Positions 17,199 through 25,753 of a DNA stretch of 64,000 nucleotides are shown here, piece after piece; positions within the stretch are counted from its first letter, which is position 1; every line of letters begins with the position of its first letter. The notes under the pieces were generated by a model. That model did not search any database, was not told the DNA's origin, and saw only the letters and a program-made list of their open reading frames with translations. The translations under genes were made by a program, and so were the position numbers. The DNA is from Aved-18 sp964606665 (GTDB lineage Bacteria; Cyanobacteriota; Vampirovibrionia; Obscuribacterales; Obscuribacteraceae): positions 124,001-188,000 of the forward strand of contig CAZSHS010000003.1 in NCBI GenBank assembly GCA_964606665.1, given 5' to 3'.

Positions 17199-18150
17199 CG
17201 TGGCCTCCAAACTGATTACGCATGGCTGATAGAAGTTTTTCGCCGAAGCTGTGGTCTTGACGTGAGCGGAAGCGGGTGAAGAGCGATGCAGCCAAAACAT
17301 TGGCTGAGACGCCTTCTTCGATGGCAGCTTGTACGGTCCAGCGACCCTCGCCCGAGTCTTGAACGCTTCCGGTGAAATTAGACAAACTTGGATTCTCGGT
17401 CAAAGCGCGGGCGCTCAAATCAAGCAACCATGAGCCTACAACACTTCCGCGTCTCCAGAGTTCTGCCACCGATTCTAATTGAAAATCGAAGTGTTCTTTC
17501 TGGTCTAGATTGCCTGCATTTTTGAGAATATCGAAACCTTCAGCATATGCTTGCATGATTCCGTATTCGATACCATTGTGGACCATTTTGACAAAGTGTC
17601 CAGCACCTGAAGGTCCGCAGTGTAAGTAGCCTTTTTCAGCAGTACCTAGCTTGTCAGCACCTGGTGTTCGGTCAATTTCGCCTACCCCTGGTGCTAAAGT
17701 GGCAAAAATTGGATCGAGATATTTGACCGCTACTTCAGGTCCGCCAATCATCAAGCAGTATCCACGCTCAAGACCCCAGACACCACCAGAGGTGCCAACG
17801 TCTAAATATTGAATGCCTTTTTTGCCCACTTGCTCGGCGCGAACTGCATCTTCTTTATACATCGAGTTGCCGCCATCAATAATGATGTCGCCCGCTTCAA
17901 AATACTTTGCCAGTTCGTCTACCATATCTTGAGTAGCTTGTCCGGCGGGAACCATGACCCAAGCGCATCTTGGCTTCGAGAGCTTCTTGGCAAGGTCCGC
18001 TATATCTGTGGCGCCAATGGCACCTTCCTTTTCAAGTTCTTTTACTTTGTCTGGGGTGCGGTTGAAAACTACGCACTCATGACCATTTTTCATAAGGCGG
18101 CGCACAATATTGGCGCCCATGCGGCCAAGGCCAATCACTCCAATCTGCAT
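17173..18150 (-). CDS. gnd: 6-phosphogluconate dehydrogenase, decarboxylating, short form
   Basis: 325 residues, matching the shorter YqeC/GndA-type enzyme rather than the roughly 470-residue form. The start is MQIGVIGLGRMGANIVRRLM (nucleotide-binding), then IIDGGNSMYKEDAVRA, DVGTSGGVWGLERGYCLMIG and GAGHFVKMVHNGIEYG, the substrate and catalytic motifs. It converts 6-phosphogluconate to ribulose 5-phosphate with CO2 release. The short form is often NAD-preferring; that is family knowledge, not read here. First gene of gnd-zwf-DUF4328-region-4 protein. Confidence 0.96.
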   Translation of the reverse strand: MQIGVIGLGRMGANIVRRLMKNGHECVVFNRTPDKVKELEKEGAIGATDIADLAKKLSKPRCAWVMVPAGQATQDMVDELAKYFEAGDIIIDGGNSMYKEDAVRAEQVGKKGIQYLDVGTSGGVWGLERGYCLMIGGPEVAVKYLDPIFATLAPGVGEIDRTPGADKLGTAEKGYLHCGPSGAGHFVKMVHNGIEYGIMQAYAEGFDILKNAGNLDQKEHFDFQLESVAELWRRGSVVGSWLLDLSARALTENPSLSNFTGSVQDSGEGRWTVQAAIEEGVSANVLAASLFTRFRSRQDHSFGEKLLSAMRNQFGGHVEQPALKS

Positions 18151-18203
18151 AAGCTTTTACTCCTTCGCCTACAAAGACTGGCATTTTAGCATCGATATAA
18201 TGC

Positions 18204-18920
18204 TTAGAGATCTAGCTCGGCTAATGATTTAATGCTTTGGTGCTCGTTTTTGCGTTGTGGAGCGTTGCCATCTCTTATTACTAAAGCAGTCTGAACACCG
18301 GCTTCGGCGGCGGCGTCTAGTTCGTCCACTATGTCGCTCAAGAATAGAATTTGACAGGGGGCAAATTCGAGCGCATGGCTGATAGTCTTGTAGCTGCTCG
18401 ATTCTTTTTTGCCACCACTTGTAGTGTCGAAATACGATTGGAGATATTTGCTCATGTCGCCAAATTTAGTATAGGCAAAAAATATTTTCTGCGCTCCAAT
18501 ACTTCCAGACGAATAAATTGAAATATTCTTTCCGTCTTTATGCCACAAAGAAAGCGCTTCGGGCACATCGGCAAATAATTCTGACATCAACACGCCATTG
18601 TCATATCCGTCTTTCCAGATAATTCCTTGCAGTTCTTTTAAGCCAGTAGCTTTGATGTCTGCATCCATCAGTCTGTTTACTTCAGTCAGAACAACTTGCA
18701 CTGGATCGCCTGTTTTGAGAAAAGCTTCTCTGGAGTCAAAACCCGCATCTTGAGCCATGAAATCAACAGCTTTTATTACTGCAGGGTCGTCGAAATGTTT
18801 GTGCAAAAACTCACTTGCATGTTTGCGCGCAAATGGAAAAAGCACTTCGTACACATAAGAAACTGGTGAAACCGTACCTTCGATGTCGAGCAGAACTGAC
18901 TCAATCGAACTTAGTTTCAT
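18204..18920 (-). CDS. mtnC: Enolase-phosphatase E1, methionine salvage
   Basis: About 238 residues from ATG 18920, which overlaps the TGA of mtnD as ATGA. HAD phosphatase motifs are VLLDIEGTVSPVSYVYEVLF (motif I with the E1-specific EGT), IYSSGSIGAQKIFF (motif II) and LFLSDIVDELDAAAEAG (motif IV). It enolises and dephosphorylates 2,3-diketo-5-methylthiopentyl-1-phosphate to acireductone. It follows mtnD and mtnB, giving three consecutive salvage steps in one operon. An upstream in-frame start at 18941 is less likely. Confidence 0.95.
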   Translation of the reverse strand: MKLSSIESVLLDIEGTVSPVSYVYEVLFPFARKHASEFLHKHFDDPAVIKAVDFMAQDAGFDSREAFLKTGDPVQVVLTEVNRLMDADIKATGLKELQGIIWKDGYDNGVLMSELFADVPEALSLWHKDGKNISIYSSGSIGAQKIFFAYTKFGDMSKYLQSYFDTTSGGKKESSSYKTISHALEFAPCQILFLSDIVDELDAAAEAGVQTALVIRDGNAPQRKNEHQSIKSLAELDL

Positions 18921-19465
18921 AATTGCACCGAACTGAAACAAAGCGGTGAATAAAGCTTATCTATTGCGTCTTCTAAATAGTGGGGTGCCCATCCTGACGA
19001 ATCTTGAAATAGTCGAATGGTTTTAATGCTTTTTTCCTGGCACAAATTGAACCAGTGTCTTGTACCTTCAGGCACATTTATAAGATCGCCTGCTTCCATT
19101 TCGACTGAAAAAACCGGGGCGTTTACGGGATTAATGTGAAAGATTCCCCGTCCTGAAATAACAAATCGAACCTCGTCTTCTGAGTGCGTATGTTCTACGC
19201 AGAATTTAGCAAGCATCACATCAAGTCCAGGAGTATCGGGTGAGACATTGATGACATCGGCAGTAACGAAACCACCACGTTTGGATAATAATTCGATTTC
19301 TGGTTTGAATAATTCAAGTATCTCTTCGTTCGATACTGCAGGCGATGGCAGTCTTGAATCTACGTCCCAGTGCTCGAACCACATTTTGTATGGCTCGACA
19401 TAAGCTTTTATCTGAGCAGGGTCTGTGAGTGTTATTGATTTTTCCGGGACGTTTAATTTTGCCAT
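18917..19465 (-). CDS. mtnD: Acireductone dioxygenase
   Basis: 182 residues, a cupin of normal length. The metal ligands are visible in FCVEHTHSEDEVRFVISGRG (H-x-H-x4-E) and VPEGTRHWFNL (the later His). The enzyme oxidises acireductone to formate and the keto acid precursor of methionine (Fe form) or to off-pathway products (Ni form). It lies between mtnB and mtnC on the minus strand, 3 bases after mtnB and overlapping mtnC by 4, so translation is tightly coupled. Confidence 0.95.
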   Translation of the reverse strand: MAKLNVPEKSITLTDPAQIKAYVEPYKMWFEHWDVDSRLPSPAVSNEEILELFKPEIELLSKRGGFVTADVINVSPDTPGLDVMLAKFCVEHTHSEDEVRFVISGRGIFHINPVNAPVFSVEMEAGDLINVPEGTRHWFNLCQEKSIKTIRLFQDSSGWAPHYLEDAIDKLYSPLCFSSVQL

Positions 19466-19468
19466 GAC

Positions 19469-20113
19469 TTAATAACCCGATTTGAGTAAAACTTCAAACA
19501 AAAACTCATAACCTTCAACGTGTCTTTTCGCTTCGCTCAAATCTTTGCCCCAGGCATACAGACCATGACCGGCTATCAGAAAGGCTTTTGGAAATGTGTG
19601 GTATTTGTTGTTTATCTGATTTGATAGTGCCACCATATCTTGCGAGTTGGCGAATATAGGCAGCTTGATGCAAGTTTCATGCGTTACTTTGATTCCATCA
19701 AGACTAATAGCTTTAATCATTTCAAAGCCTTGAATCTCTAGAAATCCTTCATCGCAATATTTATTCGAAAGCACTGTGGATGCCACAGAGTGAGTGTGTA
19801 AAACAGCTCCAACTCCAGGCTTTGATGCAATTACTGTATGCAATAAAGTTTCGGCTGATTGCTTTTGTTCGCGATTATTTGAACCTGAAAGTTGTCCACT
19901 CTCATCGACGGTGACGAAATGGTCGACAGTTAGAAATTGCTTGTCTTTGCCGCTTGCTGTGATAAGCAGATTGAGCGGATCTTTGGACAATACCATGCTG
20001 TAATTGCTCGAAGTAGCAAGCGACCAGTTCTTTTGATAGAACAAATGCGCCAAAGCGACTAAGTTTGCTTTGGCCTCATTAAGGCTGGTGTCTGTTGTTT
20101 TGAGGTCGAGCAT
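19469..20113 (-). CDS. mtnB: Methylthioribulose-1-phosphate dehydratase
   Basis: 214 residues of the class II aldolase/adducin fold. Zinc ligands are seen in VLHTHSVASTVLSN and in the later FLIAGHGLYAWGKDL; the catalytic region includes TASGKDKQFLT. This length and the immediate neighbours mtnD and mtnC identify it as MtnB rather than an L-fuculose aldolase. It opens the methionine salvage operon. No SAM-type riboswitch leader is visible in the 62 bases between it and the quinone reductase gene. Confidence 0.93.
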   Translation of the reverse strand: MLDLKTTDTSLNEAKANLVALAHLFYQKNWSLATSSNYSMVLSKDPLNLLITASGKDKQFLTVDHFVTVDESGQLSGSNNREQKQSAETLLHTVIASKPGVGAVLHTHSVASTVLSNKYCDEGFLEIQGFEMIKAISLDGIKVTHETCIKLPIFANSQDMVALSNQINNKYHTFPKAFLIAGHGLYAWGKDLSEAKRHVEGYEFLFEVLLKSGY

Positions 20114-20175
20114 TACCCCGGGCTCCCTTTGAGTGCAAAGATCCTACCATAGTAAGTATTGGGCCCGGCTCTGGT

Positions 20176-21177
20176 TTAATGATTGACAGTTAAAATCACT
20201 TTGCCGGAAGTTTGCCTTGTTTCAAGAAGGCACTGGGCTTTGCCTGCAAGCTGGAGTGGGAAAGTTTCGCCAATTCGCAAATTGAGCCATTTTTGTTCTA
20301 TGCCTGCAAGGACGGCATTTGCTCGCATCCTCATTTCGGCACCATCTTGCATAAAACAGCCAAGTGAGCCACCATGAAGAGTTATTGATTTTTGTTGCAG
20401 AATATTTGGAGAAATAGGTTCCGCTCGCCCGGACGCAGAGCCAAAAATAGCTATATGCCCGCGCATACGCACCGCGTCCAGATCCATTGAAAAGGTGGTT
20501 TTGCCGACGCCATCTATTATGTAATCGACCCCTTTGCCACTGGTGTAGTCTTTGCATTCTTGTACAAAGTCTTGATTGGTATAAATAATTACTTTGTCGC
20601 AGCCGGCTTCCTGAGCTAGTTTCGCTTTATCTTCGCTTGAAGTTGTGCCGATTACTTTTGCGCCAAGATGTTTCGCCCACTGACATAATAGAAGCCCCAT
20701 ACCTCCTGCTGCAGCGTGTATTAGCACAGTTGAGCCGGGTTGGATTTTATAAAATTCGAATATCAAATAGTGAGCAGTCATTCCTTGCAAGGGAAATGCA
20801 GCACCTTGCTCAAAGCTAAGAGTATCTGGAAGTGGTATCAAGAGATCTGCGCAGACATTTGCATATTGACTATACGCTCCTGATCTATGAGCACAAAATG
20901 CGACCCTGTCGCCTAGCTTGAACTCTTTTACCGCGCTCCCCACTGCATCAATCGTGCCTGCACCTTCGCGCCCGACAGTATACGGAGTGGGCACTGGATA
21001 AGAGCCGCGGCGCTCATAGATATCGATAAAATTTATGCCCGAAGCCATTATTTTCACGCGCACTTCGTGGGGCAGTGGAGGTGCTAGTTCAATTTCTTTG
21101 AAATGTAGAACGGTTTCGTCGCCAGTGCCTTCGGCTCTAATAGCGTGACATTTAAAGCCTGTTTTAGTCGTTGTCAT
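20176..21177 (-). CDS. Zinc-independent quinone oxidoreductase (Qor-like MDR family)
   Basis: 333 residues beginning at ATG 21177 (GGAAG upstream). Medium-chain dehydrogenase/reductase motifs are ASGINFIDIYERRGSYP, TVGREGAGTIDAVG and VLIHAAAGGMGLLLCQWAKH (NADPH-binding AAxGGVG type), then DYIIDGVGKTTF. The structural zinc cysteines of alcohol dehydrogenases are absent, so a quinone or enone reductase is expected. The gene follows the Ser/Thr kinase on the same strand, with a small overlap likely, but the 10-base gap at 21199 hides the exact junction. Confidence 0.9.
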   Translation of the reverse strand: MTTTKTGFKCHAIRAEGTGDETVLHFKEIELAPPLPHEVRVKIMASGINFIDIYERRGSYPVPTPYTVGREGAGTIDAVGSAVKEFKLGDRVAFCAHRSGAYSQYANVCADLLIPLPDTLSFEQGAAFPLQGMTAHYLIFEFYKIQPGSTVLIHAAAGGMGLLLCQWAKHLGAKVIGTTSSEDKAKLAQEAGCDKVIIYTNQDFVQECKDYTSGKGVDYIIDGVGKTTFSMDLDAVRMRGHIAIFGSASGRAEPISPNILQQKSITLHGGSLGCFMQDGAEMRMRANAVLAGIEQKWLNLRIGETFPLQLAGKAQCLLETRQTSGKVILTVNH

Positions 21178-23337
21178 CTTCCTTCTCTTTTTCGCGTTNN
21201 NNNNNNNNTGCTCTTTCTGTTTAGCAAGATATTCCTCAACTGCTTTCTTCTTAATTGCAGCAGCTTCTGCTGTTTTTCCAACTTGTTGCAAATAATTGGC
21301 ATAGCTTATGTAGAAATTTGCCAACTCGAATTTGCCCACTTCTTTGTTTTTCTCAGCTAATTTAATGGCTGTGTCCAACGTTTTTCCTGCATCGTCAGGG
21401 CTTCCGTAGTCTCGCTGCCATTGTCCTAAACGAAGTAATGCACGAATATAGTCAAGGTCATCGTGCAATTCCATTTTCTTGTGCTTGGTGCAATAGCCAC
21501 TTATTGCAAAAGCATCTTCATATAATCTTCGTGCTCTGATCTCATCTATTCGATCTAAGAGCATGAGAAAATCCGCGCGTTCTAATTTTATGGGAGCCAG
21601 ACCGTGAAAGCGCACACCATAGAGTTTTGTCAAAACTCGCTCTGCTAGATCGAGCAACTTGTATTCAAGTTCAAATGAATAAACTTCTTCAAGACTTCTT
21701 GCCACAGCAATTATTTTTGAGCCCGAGCCGGACCAGTTTAAGCGACGATCCGACATGTGAGTGCGTATTGATTCGCCTTGAGACTCAAGCTCCTTGATAT
21801 AGTTATCGGCTTCAGTCAAAAGTTGGATTAAGCGCTTGCCTCGGCTCTCGTAGTCATCTTTGTATAAATCGTACATGCGGTTTTGAAGCGCTTCTTGTTC
21901 TTTAATTTTACCTTCGCGCATATAGATGTTATTCAAACTTTTCATCGTTTCGAACTTGCGCGAGAATCCCCCCAGATTTTGATCCAGATCTGCCAATGCC
22001 GTGGTCATAAGCTTTTCGGATAATCCGTAGTTTCCGCTATCAGTTGCCCAATTACTAAAAGTCATTAGCAATTGCCAGTACGTTTTTGCTGCAGGCGAAC
22101 CGGGATCTTCGATTGGACCAGGATAGAAGAACTGAAAGAGCATAATGGCGACAAAGCCTACACTCAAGATGACACTGGCTTTGGTGCGTGATTCCTTAAG
22201 CAAACGTCTAATGGCGCGCGGGCGACGACTATCCACGATAGTTTTTTGTTTGGAAGTGGATAAGGCATCCATTTTTCCGCCGCTACCTTTTTGTTGTGAC
22301 GACTCGACCATTTGATTGAGTTTCACGATAACGGTGCCAGTTTGGCTTGCCACGGGCGATGCACTTGAATCGGGAAGAGCGTGCAATACTTCAGACACTG
22401 TTTGATAACGATGACTTACTTTCTTTTCAAGGCAAGTGAGAACTACTTGTTCCAGTTCTTTTGAGATTTTTACATGTGGATTTGTTTCTCTAAAAGGTGG
22501 CGCCTGCTCATTCAAGTGCAGATTCATCGTATCCATTGGAGTGTCACCGGCAAATGGTGGCATACCAGTCAATATTTCATACATCACGCAGCCAAGCGAA
22601 TAAATGTCAGATCTATAATCAAGTTTGCTTGCGGTCCATTGCTCGGGGCTCATGTAGAGCGGGCTGCCAAAGATGTCGCCGGTTTTTGTCAGTCCTTGCG
22701 AGGCTGCACCGTCTGAAGGAAGAATTTTGGCGATACCAAAATCGACTATGCGCACAAGTACGGAGCCATCGTCATCAGCGGTTAAAACTAAGTTGGCCGG
22801 CTTGAGATCGCGATGGACGATTCCTTTGTTGTGAGCATGTACAAGACCTCGACAAATTTGTCGGAAAATATCAAGCGCTTCAGCTTCGGGAATGGGACCA
22901 CTCATGTCCAAAATAGCAGACAAAGAAGAGCCGACCAGATAGTCCATTACAAGGTAGGCTTCGCCTGTGGAAGTGATACCAAAGTCGTACACAGTAATAA
23001 TATTGGGGTGAGACAAACTAGCTGCTGCTTTGGCTTCTTGCGAGAAGCGCTGCACGCTGGTTGGATCTGAAACCAATTGTGGATGCAAAAGTTTTAGAGC
23101 GACAATGCGCTCCATATAAGTTTGTTTGGCTTTATATACGGTGCTCATTCCGCCTTTGCCAAGCACGGATTCAATCAAGTATTTGTCGGCAAATACTTTG
23201 CCAATTAACGCTTCTGTGGCGATAGGAACAAGCTCGCTATTATCGTCTGGACAAAAACGTAAGTCTTCTGCAAATCGACGCCCGCAATTGAGACAGAAAA
23301 CTTTTTCTGATTTGCCTGAATTAGTCATGCCAGACAT
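21164..23337 (-). CDS. Ser/Thr protein kinase with zinc ribbon and extracytoplasmic TPR region
   Basis: From ATG 23337: an N-terminal zinc ribbon (FCLNCGRRFAEDLRFCPDD), a kinase domain with VLGKGGMSTVYKAKQ, catalytic HRDLKPANLVL, IVDFGIA, GSPLYMSPEQW and YSLGCVMYEILTG, one membrane helix (ASVILSVGFVAIMLF), then a helical TPR-like C-terminal half. This is the PknB-like sensor kinase layout. Near its end it runs into the 10-N gap (21199-21208). After the gap two frames give short ends, TAA at 21164 or TGA at 21174; the latter would overlap the next start as ATGA. The exact C-terminus is therefore unknown. A TTG at 23424 could extend the N-terminus. Confidence 0.9.
21199..21208. other. Assembly gap (10 N)
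   Basis: Ten N in the 3' end of the kinase gene. The true gap length is unknown and the flanking sequence is lysine/glutamate-codon rich, so a low-complexity tail probably broke the assembly. Confidence 0.99.
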
Positions 23338-23496
23338 AGCGTCCTTGTGTAAGACCTTGAGTTTGCTCAATTCTACTTTAGATGTAGGAAGTATGGAATA
23401 TTCAGCTAAAAAGGATATTGTCAAGCGCGCATGACATCTTGGTTCGATTCTATTCTAGGGTATTATCTAGGCGTTATTCGGGGGTGGTGTTTTAAG

Positions 23497-24432
23497 TTGA
23501 AAAAGAAGGCGATGGTTTGCTTTGCTGCGCTTGGCATGAGCATTGCGCTAAATTGTGCAGTTGAAGCAAAACCTTCTAAGGAGTATGTCGATATTCAAAT
23601 TACTCCTGCGCGCAATCTTGTTGCTGAGGCTAATAATGAACTGCGAGCCGACGCTGCCGAAATGGCGGATTTGCTTAATATCAGACCTGTGGTTGAGATG
23701 TTGCGTACTGCTCAGCGCTCGGGTAAAGACATGTCTGAATCTCCAAAGGCTCTACAAAGCGCAAGACTTATGTGTTTGTGGAGAATGTTTGTGGCCTCGG
23801 AAGAAGTACGCAAAGTGGTGGCGCAAATCAATTTTGATATTGCAGTCAACAATGTCCATTTAGAGACGCTCAATAATCGCAAACGACTTGCGAATAATTT
23901 GATCAATACTTTCAACTTCACTCAAAACGGAGTGCTTGGTATAGTTAAAAACTCTTTGGCTATTGCTGCGGTCTATCCCATTTTTCGTCAGGAAATAGCG
24001 ATGACCAGTTTTGGTATGAGCGGCTGTTTGCCTGTCATAAATATGTATGCACCCAATTTGATTTATCGCAAAACTACTGATGGTGCTAATATGCTGTCAC
24101 ATGTGACTGATCCTGGTTACAGACCAGAGTCTGCCAACCAAAGTTATTTATGGAAATATTTCAATTCGCCTATTCCGGGAAAAAATCCGAAAGAACCCAG
24201 GCGCGAAGTAATTCTCAAGCACTGGGAAGCGCTAAAAGGACTTTCTGCCACTAACGAGAAACAAAGAGATTTGATGGCTGGAAGCAACGAAAAGACTCGT
24301 CTTGAAGGCATTAAAATAGTCAGTCAACGCATAGAAATTTTGCATGATTTCAAAACGCACGTAGAAGAGTTTGATGGAGCCTTATTCGAGCTTCATCAAG
24401 CCGTCACCAACATACAAGCTGGAGAACGATGA
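23497..24432 (+). CDS. Exported/membrane protein of unknown function, family member 1
   Basis: About 311 residues from a TTG at 23497 preceded by GGGGGTGG; an open frame reaches back to 23431. A signal sequence (MVCFAALGMSIALNCAVEA) is followed by a helical soluble part, then FNFTQNGVLGIVKNSLAIAA and a second hydrophobic stretch, and a charged C-terminal half. The next gene (24429-25346) shows the same plan, including F-x-N-F-x-Q-x-GVLG, so the two are paralogues from a tandem duplication. The stop overlaps the next start, implying coupling. No known domain is recognised. Confidence 0.7.
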   Translation: MKKKAMVCFAALGMSIALNCAVEAKPSKEYVDIQITPARNLVAEANNELRADAAEMADLLNIRPVVEMLRTAQRSGKDMSESPKALQSARLMCLWRMFVASEEVRKVVAQINFDIAVNNVHLETLNNRKRLANNLINTFNFTQNGVLGIVKNSLAIAAVYPIFRQEIAMTSFGMSGCLPVINMYAPNLIYRKTTDGANMLSHVTDPGYRPESANQSYLWKYFNSPIPGKNPKEPRREVILKHWEALKGLSATNEKQRDLMAGSNEKTRLEGIKIVSQRIEILHDFKTHVEEFDGALFELHQAVTNIQAGER

Positions 24433-25346
24433 TGTTAGCTCACAAGTTGAAAGGTATTTTTCTCGCCTTTATAATTTTGTTTATGCAGTTTGGCATTTTG
24501 AATAAGCCAGCCTCTGCCCTTGATCGTATTCAACTAGAAGGTCAAGCTGTAGCACTTACTCCTGGTGCTAGAGAAGCAGCTAGTTTGCTTGGAATTTTGC
24601 CAAAAGTCGAACGCTTGATGCAATTAAAACAAGCAAGACAAGGTAATGAAAGTGCTCTGCTCACAGACGAAGAGCTGGGTCTTAAGGTAGATGTTTTGGA
24701 TAAAGTGCTTGGCGCTTCAATGGAAGTGCGCATGGTATCTGGGCGCATTGATAGAGACTTGTCCTGGGCATTTGCGGGTCAGGGTGCGCTTAATGCTAAA
24801 CAGCAAAAGATTCTGAACTCAATTTTTACAGTCAACTTTATGCAAATTGGTGTGCTTGGTGTTCTTTCTGGTCCGGCATTTTTGAATGGGCGCGGAGCGC
24901 TAGGCTCGGAGCTATTATTGCTTGCAAGTAGTATTGGTCTAGTTCTATCGATGCTTGCTTTTGCTCAAACAAATGTTGGTTACAAAAAGGCGGTCGACGG
25001 TGATGCCACCATTTTGACCGATGTGCTCAAAATACAAAAGCCAGTAACTACCGAGCATGAATCAAAGCTTGTAGTTAAATATCTTGATTCTGTTCCTCCA
25101 GGCTCTCGCGATGGTAAATCCAGATCCCAGGCTCTTATCGAAAATTGGAAAAAAGGCAAATATCTGCGCAATATGTCAGAGCCAAATTTGGAAAAGCTTT
25201 CGGCTGTGGTGCCTGCCGGTAAAAAATATAAAATCGGTGCGGCTGAATTCAACAGAAGAATCCGCATGTTATTTGATACACAATACACAATCGAACTTTT
25301 TCACGAAGAACTAGTTGAATTATTGAGAGCGGCGGAAATCAGTTAA
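24429..25346 (+). CDS. Exported/membrane protein of unknown function, family member 2
   Basis: 305 residues. Signal-like segment (LKGIFLAFIILFMQFGILN), a helical region, then FTVNFMQIGVLGVLSGPAFL and LLLLASSIGLVLSMLAFAQT, a membrane hairpin, then KKAVDGDATILTDVLK and a charged tail. The same order of elements is found in the preceding gene (YRKTTDGANMLSHV there). It overlaps both neighbours by 1-4 bases. The related protein at 56383-57774 has a similar GFLGVVFQGGSS hairpin. Function unknown; likely envelope-located. Confidence 0.7.
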   Translation: MMLAHKLKGIFLAFIILFMQFGILNKPASALDRIQLEGQAVALTPGAREAASLLGILPKVERLMQLKQARQGNESALLTDEELGLKVDVLDKVLGASMEVRMVSGRIDRDLSWAFAGQGALNAKQQKILNSIFTVNFMQIGVLGVLSGPAFLNGRGALGSELLLLASSIGLVLSMLAFAQTNVGYKKAVDGDATILTDVLKIQKPVTTEHESKLVVKYLDSVPPGSRDGKSRSQALIENWKKGKYLRNMSEPNLEKLSAVVPAGKKYKIGAAEFNRRIRMLFDTQYTIELFHEELVELLRAAEIS

Positions 25347-25732
25347 TGCGAAAAATTTATACGTTTCTAGTGTGTGCAGTTCTTGTTACTACTTATTCTG
25401 TATTGCAGAGTCGTGGCGCAGTGCGAGGTTCTCGCATTGTTCACTTTGTAGCACTTAAGTACAAGTCAACTACAACAGATGTTGACAAAGAAGCTTTACG
25501 CTCTGACTTCAAAGCGCTCAAAAGGAAAATTCCAGGCATTATTTCAATCGAGAGTGGCATCAACAACAGTGTTGAAAAACGTAACAAAGATTTCACTGAT
25601 GCCTTTGTAATCAAATTCAAAGACGAGAAAGACCGCGATAGTTACTTAACCCACAAAGAACACGTTGCCTTCAAAAACAAAAATTTGCCTCTTGTGGACG
25701 ACGTTTTCGTGATGGATTTTTGGAGTAAATAA
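25346..25732 (+). CDS. Dabb-domain (stress-responsive A/B barrel) protein with export signal
   Basis: 128 residues. After a short hydrophobic N-terminus (FLVCAVLVTTYSVL) comes a single Dabb domain: RIVHFVALKYKSTTTDVD, then IPGIISIESGINNS, DAFVIKFKDEKDRDSYLTH and PLVDDVFVMDFW. Dabb proteins are small dimeric ferredoxin-like barrels with varied or unknown roles; most are cytoplasmic, so the signal or anchor here is notable. The start overlaps the stop of the preceding gene by one base (TAATG), making it the third gene of a coupled operon. Confidence 0.85.
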   Translation: MRKIYTFLVCAVLVTTYSVLQSRGAVRGSRIVHFVALKYKSTTTDVDKEALRSDFKALKRKIPGIISIESGINNSVEKRNKDFTDAFVIKFKDEKDRDSYLTHKEHVAFKNKNLPLVDDVFVMDFWSK

Positions 25733-25753
25733 CACTTCGCTACTTTTTGTGTT

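Noticed and set aside
20114..20175. SAM or other methionine riboswitch before the mtn operon
   Set aside because: The leader upstream of mtnB is only 62 bases and overlaps the end of the quinone reductase region; no riboswitch core is seen.
20176..23424. Kinase and quinone reductase as one 1082-residue fusion protein
   Set aside because: The continuous frame depends on the arbitrary length of the 10-N gap; a good start with a ribosome site exists for the reductase at 21177, and other frames give short kinase ends.
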